Shown here piece after piece: positions 1 through 8,990 of a DNA stretch of 64,000 nt. Both the position numbers and the translations under genes were made by a program. Every line of letters starts with the position of its first letter. The stretch's first letter is position 1. Source of the DNA: Mariannaea sp. PMI_226. Taxonomy: Eukaryota; Ascomycota; Sordariomycetes; Hypocreales; Nectriaceae. The notes beneath the pieces are model-generated. The model had not been told where the DNA came from and did no database searches. It saw only the letters and a program-made list of their open reading frames with translations. The stretch is taken from the NCBI GenBank assembly GCA_024336345.1, contig JANFOG010000012.1, positions 558,001 to 622,000 on the forward strand, given 5' to 3'.

Positions 1-2
1 AA

Positions 3-164
3 CCATCAGTCTCTAAATCCATGTCACCTTCTCCCTCCAAGAATGAGAATATCGCACCACATCTGACTGAGATCCTAGCCGTTGAGGCCGTTATCCCTCA
101 CCTATCGCTGTTTCGGGCGCTTCCTTTAGAGGTTTCACATTGTTTCCATTATCAAGATCCTTGA
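3..164 (+). CDS. Possible 3' end of a gene cut by the left edge
   Basis: An open frame enters the window at base 3 and runs 53 codons to a TGA at 162-164, with an in-frame ATG at 21. It could be the last exon of a gene starting to the left, or chance. The protein shows no motif I recognise. Its stop lies about 190 bp from the stop of the convergent CCS1 gene, which suits two tail-to-tail genes. Support is weak because the frame is short. Confidence 0.2.
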   Translation, partial: PSVSKSMSPSPSKNENIAPHLTEILAVEAVIPHLSLFRALPLEVSHCFHYQDP

Positions 165-354
165 GACGACGCCACACGGAAAGCTAAGAGGATGAATTTG
201 GTGAAGCGGATCGATCGTGACAGGTCATCGATAACCTTAAGTCCATTGGTCAATGGTTCCCACGATCGCTATTCGTCTTGTCTAAATCTATTCCGACAGA
301 ATCAGATGAGTTCCGGCGCTTAGAGGCCAGTCGGTCACCCGCTCTCACCCGCTC

Positions 355-1434
355 TCACAGCATACCCTTCTTGACCTCATCACGACGCTCATCCCAAAGC
401 GTCTTTCCGGTGCATGAGCACACGGTCTTGTCATTCTCCCACATGCCTGCACTTCGTGCGATAACACCTACAACGGTATCTGAATCGTTCGCCAATGGCG
501 TAGGTCCCTCCTCTTGCTTCGTCAGAATCATGGCATGTCCAATGACCTCCCAAATTTGGAATGGGTGAGCGACAAAGACAGAGCCACGTCCGTCCTCGCC
601 AACTTCTACCACGCCGAGGGCACCTCGGTTTCCATTCTCGCCTCCAGCCCAGACGGGTCCAGCCGACTGTGCACCCAGCTTCAGGTCACCGTATTCGCGA
701 ATAGAGGCGCGGTACGTGCCTGGGGCAACTCCCCGTACCGTCAAGTCGACTAGTGTCTTTCCTGAACTGACTTGGACCATTCTTGCTAGTCCCCTTACCT
801 CCCGGCTAGGGTCCTCGGTCTTGTCTTCTTCCTGAATATCCGCAAAACTTTCGAGAATGCTTACAGCGGCGCTGCCTATAGTAGGTCATCATGAGTTAGT
901 ATAGTGCATGATTCGCAACATCAATATTACACCTCAATCAGACAACTGAATATAAATGACAACTCATTGTTTGGCATCAAATAAAACGAAACTCTCTTGC
1001 ACGTACTGTCAGAAGCCCCAGATCCGCGCAAGATTGCATCTCTCCCGGTAGCTTGGATAGCTTCCACAATGCTTGAAGGTGCGGCTGAAAGAAAAGAAAA
1101 AGAAAAGATGCATAAATTAGCAGTCCTCCTTCATCTTGTCTCATACTGATCTAAACACTTGCCTGTGCCCTTGACAGAGATCAATTGGTCCTTCAGGTTG
1201 CCCTCGACGTGGGTGATACCGCCAATCTTGTAGAGCGAGTCTGAAACGGCCTTGACACAGCCTTCACATGACAACGGAACGGCGAAAAGCGTCTGTTATC
1301 GCAGTGTTTCATTAGTATCCTTGAAATTATTTCCAACTTCTCCTATTCTCTATTCGTCCCCTTTTTTGGTATCATGGCATTGACTCATCTGCTGTGAGAC
1401 GTGAGCGCACCTCAAACGAGTTGTCTGCTGTCAT
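355..1434 (-). CDS. CCS1: Copper chaperone for Cu/Zn superoxide dismutase (CCS1/Lys7 type)
   Basis: Loads copper and the disulfide into cytosolic and intermembrane-space Cu/Zn superoxide dismutase. Four exons read right to left: 1434-1411, 1292-1163, 1084-1007 and 875-355, giving 250 residues. The order of domains fits the family. An Atx1-like domain carries the copper motif SCEGC (Cys17, Cys20). A SOD-like middle domain follows, containing GTYRASIREYGDL and GGENGNRGALG. The C-terminal domain III has the CXC pair (Cys230, Cys232) in VCSCTGKTLW. The eight-residue first exon is joined because TLFAVP, the usual fungal continuation, starts exon 2. Intron 2 (1162-1085) is a GC-AG intron: only the GCAAGT donor keeps frame into PSSIVEAIQATGRDAILRGSG. 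The gene shares a divergent promoter with the mitochondrial ribosomal protein gene. Identity is secure; the first exon is the least certain part. Confidence 0.9.
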
Positions 1435-1975
1435 TTTGTCCGACGCTGTCTTAGACCGTTTAGTCAGATCGCCGTCATCAACTCCAGTGTAAGAGGGGGA
1501 CGAGGGGCAAATGCAAGAGCTGACCTGGAGGTGTTGCTTTATTTTTGTGATTGAGACGAGAAAATCCGTATCTGTACGCTGAATATCCTGCAATTAGGCA
1601 CACGGATGCCGCTGCTAGTGCTCGAGGAGGAGTGATTTTGGGCGCCATTTTTGTGAAGCGGTCGTTGGACTTGATCTCATTGCTTTGAAATCCGGCCCCA
1701 GTGATACCTGCTGGCATCCGCTCCTACGTGTGGGGCGCCCTCAAACCGGCTTCGGGAGGGGGAGAGGACATGCCATCTCACGTGACTGGTCTGATGGATG
1801 CTGACTCAGCTGTTGAGCCTGAGCATCAAACTTTCATGGGGAACGTTCACGATCTTGCGGTACGACGAGCGGCAGCGTCACCACTGGGACAACCACCCCA
1901 TCTAGGCCTTGATGCCAATCTTACTCAATTAACTTTCATAATTGAGAGGGATTGAAAGTCCAACCAATTGCCAAA
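1435..1975. promoter_or_regulatory. Divergent promoter of CCS1 and uL13m
   Basis: 541 bp between two start codons pointing away from each other. It contains a CACGTG E-box at 1779-1784, extended to CACGTGAC, and a Gcn4/CPC1-type TGACTCA at 1802-1808. Short frames on both strands here have no family resemblance and are taken as non-coding. Which factor uses the boxes is inference from motif shape only. Confidence 0.5.
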
Positions 1976-2581
1976 ATGTCCCAAACCCTTGGCCTGGTAT
2001 GTCACGCCTTCATCCTGCGAATGCCTCCCAATTGGAAGTTGGCTAACCTCAATGTGCAGACCAAGCTGGCCTACTCTCGAGTATGGCACTCAATCTCAGC
2101 TTCTACTCCCCATCAGACTCTCTCAACCCAGAAAGGTGTAACCCCTCCATCTCTCGGCCGCCTAGCCTCCCGAATTGCCGTCCTCTTGATGGGCAAGCAC
2201 AAACCCATCTTCGATCCCTCGAACGACTGCGGCGACTATGTTGTTGTGACCAACTGCGCAGCCCTACACACCACCGGCCGCAAGATGTGGCAGAAGCCCT
2301 ACTACCGACACACCACCCGACCTGGTAGCCTGAAGACGGTGACAATGGACGTCCTCATGGAGAAGCATGGCGGTGCCGAGGTTCTTCGCAAAGCCGTCAG
2401 TGGCATGCTGCCCAAAAACCGACTACGAGATAAGCGATTGGCACGCCTCAAGGCGTTTGAGGGCGAGGCGCACCCGTACAAGGACAATTTGATCCGATTT
2501 GGTGGCAAGGTAGTGGGCGGCAAGTCGGGTTGGGAGAAGGCCGTGGAGAGAATCCGCGGATCAGATCAGAAGAGGTTATAA
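1976..2581 (+). CDS. MRPL23: Mitochondrial large-subunit ribosomal protein uL13m
   Basis: Component of the mitochondrial 54S ribosomal subunit, the counterpart of yeast Mrpl23 and bacterial L13. Two exons, 1976-1996 and 2060-2581, encode 180 residues, close to the family's usual length. The first exon gives only MSQTLGL; the second begins TKLAYSRVWHSIS. Diagnostic L13 blocks are present: LGRLASRIAVLLMGKHKP, the GDYVVVTNC strand, GRKMWQKPYYRHTTRPGSLK, and KAVSGMLPKNRLRDKRLARL. The start at 1976 is chosen because it joins in frame through a GTATGT donor and a GTGCAG acceptor. The 63 nt intron is a multiple of three and has no stop, so an unspliced message would still be translatable with 21 extra residues. 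It is divergent to CCS1 and convergent with urate oxidase. Confidence 0.92.
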   Translation: MSQTLGLVCHAFILRMPPNWKLANLNVQTKLAYSRVWHSISASTPHQTLSTQKGVTPPSLGRLASRIAVLLMGKHKPIFDPSNDCGDYVVVTNCAALHTTGRKMWQKPYYRHTTRPGSLKTVTMDVLMEKHGGAEVLRKAVSGMLPKNRLRDKRLARLKAFEGEAHPYKDNLIRFGGKVVGGKSGWEKAVERIRGSDQKRL

Positions 2582-3063
2582 GACGGAAAGAAAAATCCTT
2601 TCTCTGATTCTTTGTTACGATCTGGTGGTTACGTTGTAAAATAGCGAGGATAGACTGGAGAAGTCGTGTACCATCTGTACCATATTGTGGACATCTCTCA
2701 TGACCTGGCATAAAATCAAATGCGATATCTTTTTTTTTTCAGACGTATTTCGTCTTCAGTGAGGACAGTGAATTGTTTAACTGGGCTCAGTATTTCAATA
2801 GTCTAGTATTGGACGAAAATTTCATAAACAATATTGTGGTGATCAACGGCGTGTTCATTGATTTATTTCTTGTTCAACATTGCATTGCACAACGCAACTG
2901 CTTGTTTTAGAGTTGAGTTCACAGATTTTCTGTTAAGCTATTTCTGTTACGCTATTTAAAGTCATTCCTCATGAAATTCGCATCTAAAAATTAAGGTATA
3001 GCTCGATTCCAACACAGAACCAAATATACTCCAAATCATACATCAATCTAATGGCTCGGTGTT
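2582..3063. other. Convergent intergenic region
   Basis: 482 bp between the stops of uL13m and urate oxidase, facing each other. AT-rich with a T-run near 2731. It should contain both 3' ends; I see no other gene or repeat. Confidence 0.6.
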
Positions 3064-4028
3064 CTATAGTTTTTGAGAAGGTGAACGAGAGACCTCGCAC
3101 TTGATGAGACCGTTGGGGCCAGACTGAGGAGCATAAACCTCAGCATCCTTGCCGGTGTTCTTGAGACCCTTGTGCCAGCTCAAATCTAAGACGGAGAGTT
3201 AGCATATCTTCTTCTATGACTGTTATCGGAGGGTTTTGTCCTACCAATCTCAAAGTAGTGCTTGTTGGGCAAAGCGTAGATGACGGTGGAGACATCAGGA
3301 ACACCAGCGAGAATAGTTTCGCACATTTTGTACATGGTATTCTGAACACTGGCGCTCTCATCCTCAGCAAAAAGCTTCAAAGTGGTGTCTCGAGCCAACT
3401 TCCATGCATCGTCAAACTTGGGGACCGCAGCTTGCACAGCGGCGAGATTCTCAAAGGTCTGCCACTTCCACGAAGCGTCCACATCAGTGGAGAGAATGCG
3501 GTCCCAGGTCTCGGGGAGGGTGGTATACTCGTCCCGTACGAAGCCGTGGAAGGCGGATCCGGTGCTTTTCAGAACGGTCAAGTTGACAATGGAACTCTTG
3601 ATGTCAATGCCATCTTTGCGGCTAACGCGAACCTCGACGTTGCGGGTCTCTTCGCCATCCTTGAGGAAACTGTGGGGATGAGGCTTGCCGTCAATCTCCA
3701 TTCGAGTCCAGCGATGAGTGACGACCTTGACGTTCGCCACATGAATGTGGCCATATTTCTGGATGAAATGATTTCCGAGAATAGAGGCGTAGAGCTCGGG
3801 GGGCGTGACAGGGTTCTCCTTGGCAGTAATATAGATGGTGTTCTTGATGGAGTCCGTGGCCACAACGACGCTATTATCCGCCTCGGTATAAGAGGACTCG
3901 ATTTCACCCTCGAGCAGGCAACACACAGTCATCTCCGTAACAGTCTGGACGCCAGTCTCAGCGTTGCGGTGGACTTTGTAGACGCGGACATTGTCCTTGC
4001 CGTAACGAGCAGCGGAAACGTAAGGCAT
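3064..4028 (-). CDS. uaZ: Urate oxidase (uricase)
   Basis: Oxidises urate to 5-hydroxyisourate in the peroxisome, an early step in using purines as nitrogen source. Two exons (4028-3245, 3185-3064) encode 301 residues, the usual uricase length. The active-site residues known from Aspergillus uricase are all visible: Lys11 in AARYGKDNV, Thr58 in VATDSIKN, and the histidine in DLSWHKGL at the start of exon 2. Family blocks HRWTRMEIDGKPHPHSF and DEYTTLPETWDRILSTDVDA confirm it. The intron (3244-3186) splits Asp-Leu-Ser-Trp-His. Start at 4028 is chosen because the protein then aligns with the family N-terminus; the frame is open to 4079. The C-terminus ends SQKL, not the usual SKL peroxisome signal. 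GATA motifs upstream suggest nitrogen control (inference). Confidence 0.95.
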
Positions 4029-6930
4029 CTTAGATAAGATTGTGGAGGTGAGTTTGTGAGGATGACGATCTGCGAGCACCTAGAACACGGACTGTCGGTG
4101 TTGAGGAGAGACACAAATGTCCCAAAGCGAGGAAGATTTCTGCAAGGGAGAAAGTGGTGGCTTTGGTTGGATCCCGAGGACCTTTTGACTTTCAATCCTT
4201 TAGTGAATTCAATTCGAGCATCCTGAAAAGAGGTGCCTGTGGTTGGGAGGGGATAAGCTCTAAATAAGTATTACAGCTTCCGGAGCCGCAAAAGCCAATG
4301 GCGCATGCTTCTCTCGATTCGGACAAACTGCTTTCTACGGGCGGCGGTCGTGGTCTTGGACCTGCACGACGGATGACGGCGAAGCCATGTCCTATCTGAG
4401 CGCCAGCGGCCGAAGCCAGTGACGAAGGGGCGAAATCGGATTGGCAGCAAGGTGCCGGCCGTGATGGGGCGGGCTTGAGAGGAGGTATGGACGCTCCCGG
4501 CAGCGCGGAGGGCGCCGATTCCCACCGTCCACCGAGGACACGGGAGAAATGGTGACCGCCGCTAGGGTCAGATGCCCACAAACTAAGATGCATACCTACC
4601 TACGTAGGTACCTACTTTGCAGCCAAGTTACTTCGTACACTAACATACCTAACTATATGTCGAATACATATTTTAATTAAGGCAACTACAAGAACTACTA
4701 TCAGCCCAGTACCCACTGTAATTAAAAGGTTATCAATCTACTGAAGGGAGATTGCATAGGTAGGCAAACTAGGTGAGTCGCAATGAGGTATGTAGGCAGG
4801 TAGCTGCTGTATGTATATACATATATGTATGTACTACTGGTGCAAGCTACCTTATCTTATCTTGCATGACCTCTCGATGCAGTTTGGTGCAAGGTACCCA
4901 AGATAGCAACACATGGTAGGAGTTCCTCCACGCAGGACGAAGAACTGCAGATACTTATCTAATTATTATACCACCACCATACCCTGCAATCAGAGGCCGA
5001 TTGAGTTACATGGCTTACTGGGATTTTGCTGCCTCGAACCTCGCTAAAAAGGAGGGGGAAGCTTGATGAAGTGGTCTGATTGAGAGTAACTTCGCGCAGC
5101 TCCCCGACCAACCCAGGTACCTCGACTGTGATGTCATTCTCAAGATTACGCGGCACCATGAGTTGGTTCCTAAAAACCGATACTGCATACCGTCTGTTTG
5201 TATATTACTGATAAGCAAAACAACCATGAGCACCCCAGCCACTCCCGAGTTGCATCAGGATATGCACCTCACCTAATCTTTATTTCATTCGTAGGAATGA
5301 TGAAGGCTCTTTTATAATACCTTCACTACCCAGGTTCGCTCTCATTTATCGCTAAAAGTCTCTCCAAAATTCTGATAAAGCCTGGACAAACTGCAGCATT
5401 CAAGATATCCACAGCATGTATATTCGACAGCTGAGGATAGTGTAAATTATCATCATCTGGTTCACTGAATAATAAACTTTGTCTGTGTAAACCTCTGTAA
5501 ACGTAGCATCTCCGGATAACGAGTTGGTTTGAGTAGGGGGGACCTACCACGATGCGGGATAGGGAGACGATACGGAACAAGTCAGGGCTAGTGCATATAT
5601 TAAAGAGGTAGCTGGGTAACATTTCCCATCGTGGTTTATGTTGGTTCATATAGAACGCAATTCCTTTACGTTCTTAGTTTAATATTTCTTTTGCTATTGC
5701 ATTGGCCAGATGTTAGCCTCTTCGACACACGACCACAGGACCGCGAATTGCCATGAGCTATTATGCAGTACCAAAGTCCTCCTTGAAAGAGATATAAATG
5801 CATTACAATAGGCGCTATGGCTCTTAATTACATCGAAGTTGTTATGTAATCTCTGTTCTGAGCCACCTAAAAGTAAAGAACAAGATTAATTTAGTAATGA
5901 TACACAAGTCCCAAACCCGACTATCTCAAGGGGACTGGCCTTCATGCCGTTATCATCAGCTTTGATTCACACATCTCAAATTATGCTACCCTCTTCAACT
6001 CAGCTTTCTGCAGCATATCAAAACGTTAAAACTCCAAGCCACAATACTGAGTGAGGTGAGCTCTGCTCTTGTCGCCTCCCCTTGGACGGAACCTGGAAAT
6101 GTCAATTGGCATCCCTGCCAGTATGTGCTCCGTATGAAATGAAATGCTGCCTGACTCACCCACCTAAGGTGAGTAGGTGAATACGTAGGTAGTTATCAAG
6201 ACTGGGCAAATATAGAAACTGCCAATGTCCCAACTAGCCTGCCCATGGCTACGCCCAGTTTGGCCATTATTCTGACTGCATCCAAATTGACCCGTCCATC
6301 GTCTCTCTCCGTTTTCCCGATACCAACGAGCAACAGTGGCATGGCACTATACATCGAGCTACCACCTGGAGTGTCTTCTCGGACAGCAACCTCAAAACCA
6401 AGACTAGGCTGGCCACTCTCTTCAAGGAAATTACTCTTTGGGATATATATTCCCTTGAACATAACTGAATTTCATTCTACATAGTCAGCTTCTTTTAGCT
6501 TTTATACAATGCCTAGATCGATTCATCGAAGATCGACCTTGAATGCGATCGTTACCCCTCAAGGGTCATTCAGACTGCGACGCCTCCATCCAACTATCCA
6601 TTCATCATCATGCTGTGGCTCTGGTTCGCTAAAAAGGTCCTTACCTTTACTCTACCTAATCCAGATTGTGTCCATTCAGGAGGACGCCAACCCCCAAGTC
6701 CAAAGCCCAACCCCGCCACAGCTCATAGTAGGGGATGTCTAGCTCTAATTTGGATTATGGAGGCGCCACCAAACCCTCACCCACACATCTGGCACCCGCG
6801 TTCCTCCACTTAAAGTTGCACCCGCAGCACCAGCGGCAGCCCCCCCCCCTCCCTGGAAATATCCCCGAACGGGCCTCCTACAGACTCTCATATGCCCCTC
6901 CAGGCTTCTTCTTGTCCCCCAAGTTAGTTA
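4029..6930. other. Intergenic region upstream of urate oxidase
   Basis: 2.9 kb, AT-rich between about 4.6 and 6.5 kb. It holds a palindromic TACCTA/TAGGTA cluster at 4593-4613 and tandem GATA sites on the minus strand at 4849-4863 (TTATCTTATCT on plus), with more GATA cores near 4953 and 5209. A short ATG-started frame lies at 6196-6462 (minus). From about 6735 the sequence becomes C-rich and resembles a promoter, probably part of the Rictor upstream region now separated by the transposon. No convincing protein gene. Confidence 0.5.
6196..6462 (-). CDS. Small hypothetical ORF or gene relic
   Basis: An 88-codon ATG-started frame on the minus strand with a fairly protein-like composition and a hydrophobic C-terminal stretch (LGVAMGRLVGTLAVSIF). 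I recognise no family. It lies alone in an AT-rich intergenic region, has no obvious partner exons, and may be a relic of a larger gene or chance. Confidence 0.2.
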   Translation of the reverse strand: MFKGIYIPKSNFLEESGQPSLGFEVAVREDTPGGSSMYSAMPLLLVGIGKTERDDGRVNLDAVRIMAKLGVAMGRLVGTLAVSIFAQS

Positions 6931-6964
6931 CAGTAAGCACGCAAAAGTCTTCTTCCACCCGACA
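6931..6964 (+). repeat. Left terminal inverted repeat of the Tc1/mariner element
   Basis: 34 bp starting CAGTAAGCACGCAAAAG, immediately after TA at 6929-6930. It matches the reverse complement of 8285-8318 at 31 of 34 positions. Confidence 0.93.
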
Positions 6965-7035
6965 CAACGACCCCACAACCGCGACGCGTCCCCGACCACC
7001 CCTTCTTTTTCCTTCCTTCATAACATACCACAACC

Positions 7036-8173
7036 ATGGCTTCTGAGCGTAAATTTGGTGACATTATAAGCGGAAATCGGCGGCCAAATCACCAGTTTTC
7101 TCCTGAAGCAAAAGGAGCTATGTTGGCGCTTTTGGATGCAGGTGTGTCTGCGCGGCGCGTCGCAAAGCAGTTCAACACCAACCACCCAACTGTCATGCAC
7201 ATAAAAAAACGCTTCGATGAGACTGGTCACGTTCAAAATCGGGCTCGAAGTGGTCGGCCTCATAAACTTTCACGAGCAGAAAGAAGGTATATTTTACGAT
7301 TGATCCGGAAGGATAGGCTTATTTCATGGGACGCACTTGTTGACTGTATGGATGGCCAAGTACACAAAGAGACAATCAAGCGAGTCATCAAGTTCCATTA
7401 CAAACGCAAATGGAAAGCTCTGAACAGACCAAAACTATCAAAAGAATCTGCTGCCATTAGGCTACGATGGTGTCAAGCCTGGCTTGAAGATATTGAAGAT
7501 TTGGTGGAGGTATGCCAATTTGAAGTTGGAGTGTCTGTCCTCATGCTTACCTGACTAGATGATCAACTCTGATGAGACTTCTGTTCAAAATAAAAGTAGC
7601 AACCCCAACGCCTATGCATTTCGACTACCACATGAAAAGTATAATCGAGAACTGGTTAATCAATCGGACCACGTTAAACCTACGATTTCTGTGATGTTCT
7701 AGGCCGGAATCTGGTTAACAGGACGTACACCTATTATCACTATGACCCGAGATTCCACTGCGAAAAAGAATGGTTATTCTGGCTGGAGCTATCGCAAAGC
7801 TCTTCAAGAGGGACTTCTGCCTCTGTATAATGGATGTCGCGTTTTTCAACAAGATAATGCCAAAATTCATCTCTCTAGAACAATAATGAGTTGGCTTATG
7901 AGATATGGAATTGAGCTGCTAGATTGGCCTCCTCATTCACCAGATCTTAGCCCTATAGAAAACATCTAGAGTATTTTAAAAAGAAAGCTAAAGAGATTAT
8001 TCCCTTATCTCAAAGATTTAAAGGATAATGAGGCAGATATTAAAGAGTTCACACGATGTGTTGAAGTTGCTTGGAATGCAATACCCCAACATCAAATTCG
8101 GGACTGTTTACTGTCACTAGAGCGCAGGCTTCGCGCATGCATTCGCGCACAAGGTTGGTATACCAAATATTAA
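7036..8173 (+). pseudogene. Tc1/mariner transposase with two in-frame TAG codons
   Basis: DDE transposase of the Tc1 type, 362 codons when read through the stops. Exon 1 is 7036-7509, intron 7510-7558 (49 nt, GTATGC...CTAG), then 7559-8173. The N-terminus has a paired-like helix-turn-helix (about residues 23-65) and a GRPHK motif. The catalytic triad is present: Asp in INSDET, Asp in FQQDNAKIH, and Glu in SPIENI with exactly 34 residues between the last two (DD34E). Stops at 7700-7702 and 7967-7969 fall where the family usually has Trp; the second follows PIENI and precedes SILKRKL. Each is TGG to TAG, i.e. TpG to TpA, as RIP would produce. The frame is otherwise open, with no frameshift. Not expected to make active protein. 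Confidence 0.9.
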
Positions 8174-8284
8174 AGAGCAGAAAAGGGGCTTTCTAATGAT
8201 ATACATAAATATTGATTTGATTGATTTTTGGCTTCATAATGTATACATAAAGTTGGGGGGGTAAAATGGTGGTGTGGTCAGATA

Positions 8285-8318
8285 TGTGGGGTGGAAGAAG
8301 ACTTTTGCGTTGTTACTG
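8285..8318 (-). repeat. Right terminal inverted repeat of the Tc1/mariner element
   Basis: 34 bp ending ...TTGTTACTG, followed by TA at 8319-8320. Reverse complement of the left repeat with three mismatches (positions 7, 8 and 31 from the end). Confidence 0.93.
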
Positions 8319-8990
8319 TAGCTGCTGCTGCTGCATGCTAGGAGCTCATCGCAACACTGCGCTTCCTGGTCAGTCCTCCACACCGCATATATTGCCATTT
8401 CCTCCAATCACCCAGTCGCTCTCCTCTCACGGTCTCTGTCTTGCTGGTAAAACTCTCAAGTTTCCTTTATTTTCTAACTTCTTTTCAGGCGTGAGGGTAA
8501 TGGAATTTTTGTGAAACTGGTGCATTTTCGTATATGCTCGTGCTGTCGCTTTTCTTTCAATTTTTCATACTCTATTTCTACGAGTGTTTTATTGAAGAGA
8601 CTGTTTGCTGGGGTCGCCGAGCCTCCACATCCAGCTACCGCAAGCCCAACACGCACGAACCCTCCCCCAAGTGCCCGTCTTGGTCTTCTTCAACCTCCCC
8701 ATCGCCAAACCACCATATCACCGTCGTCTCAACGCCGTCTCCTCGCCGTCCCGATACGCATCGCCACCGCAGAAAGCCACACACTCGTCTATTTTCCTTA
8801 GAAATTCGCCGCCCGCGATTCACATTCCTCCTCAGCGACTCAGTATCTTTCTCAATCCTCTGTACGGCCGACCTGACTGATCCCACTCCCTTTGCACATT
8901 ATCCAATCCAACCTCGCCGAGCAAGTGTCGTCGAATGCACCACCACCGCGCCAGGCCCCCGTCCTAGCCGGTGGGCTGCCGAACCTCACA
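8319..8990 (+). promoter_or_regulatory. Upstream region and probable 5' leader of the Rictor gene
   Basis: 672 bp, rich in CT tracts, between the transposon end and the first in-frame ATG of Rictor. The Rictor frame is open upstream of that ATG back to a stop at 8874-8876 and reads protein-like (LAEQVSSNAPPPRQAPVLAGG), so an upstream exon or other start is possible. Confidence 0.45.

Larger units (their letters stand above)
6931..8318 (+). mobile_element. Complete Tc1/mariner DNA transposon (1388 bp)
   Basis: Bounded by 34 bp terminal inverted repeats at 6931-6964 and 8285-8318, with three mismatches. Both ends begin CAGTAA reading inward. A TA dinucleotide flanks each end (6929-6930 and 8319-8320), the standard Tc1/mariner target duplication. 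One transposase gene fills the interior on the plus strand. The ends are well preserved, so this is a fairly recent insertion, but the transposase carries two nonsense codons. It lies about 670 bp upstream of the Rictor start codon, with C-rich promoter-like DNA on both sides. Confidence 0.93.

Noticed and set aside
3216..4037. 273-codon open frame antisense to urate oxidase
   Set aside because: Mirror of the strongly biased uricase exon; no family resemblance.
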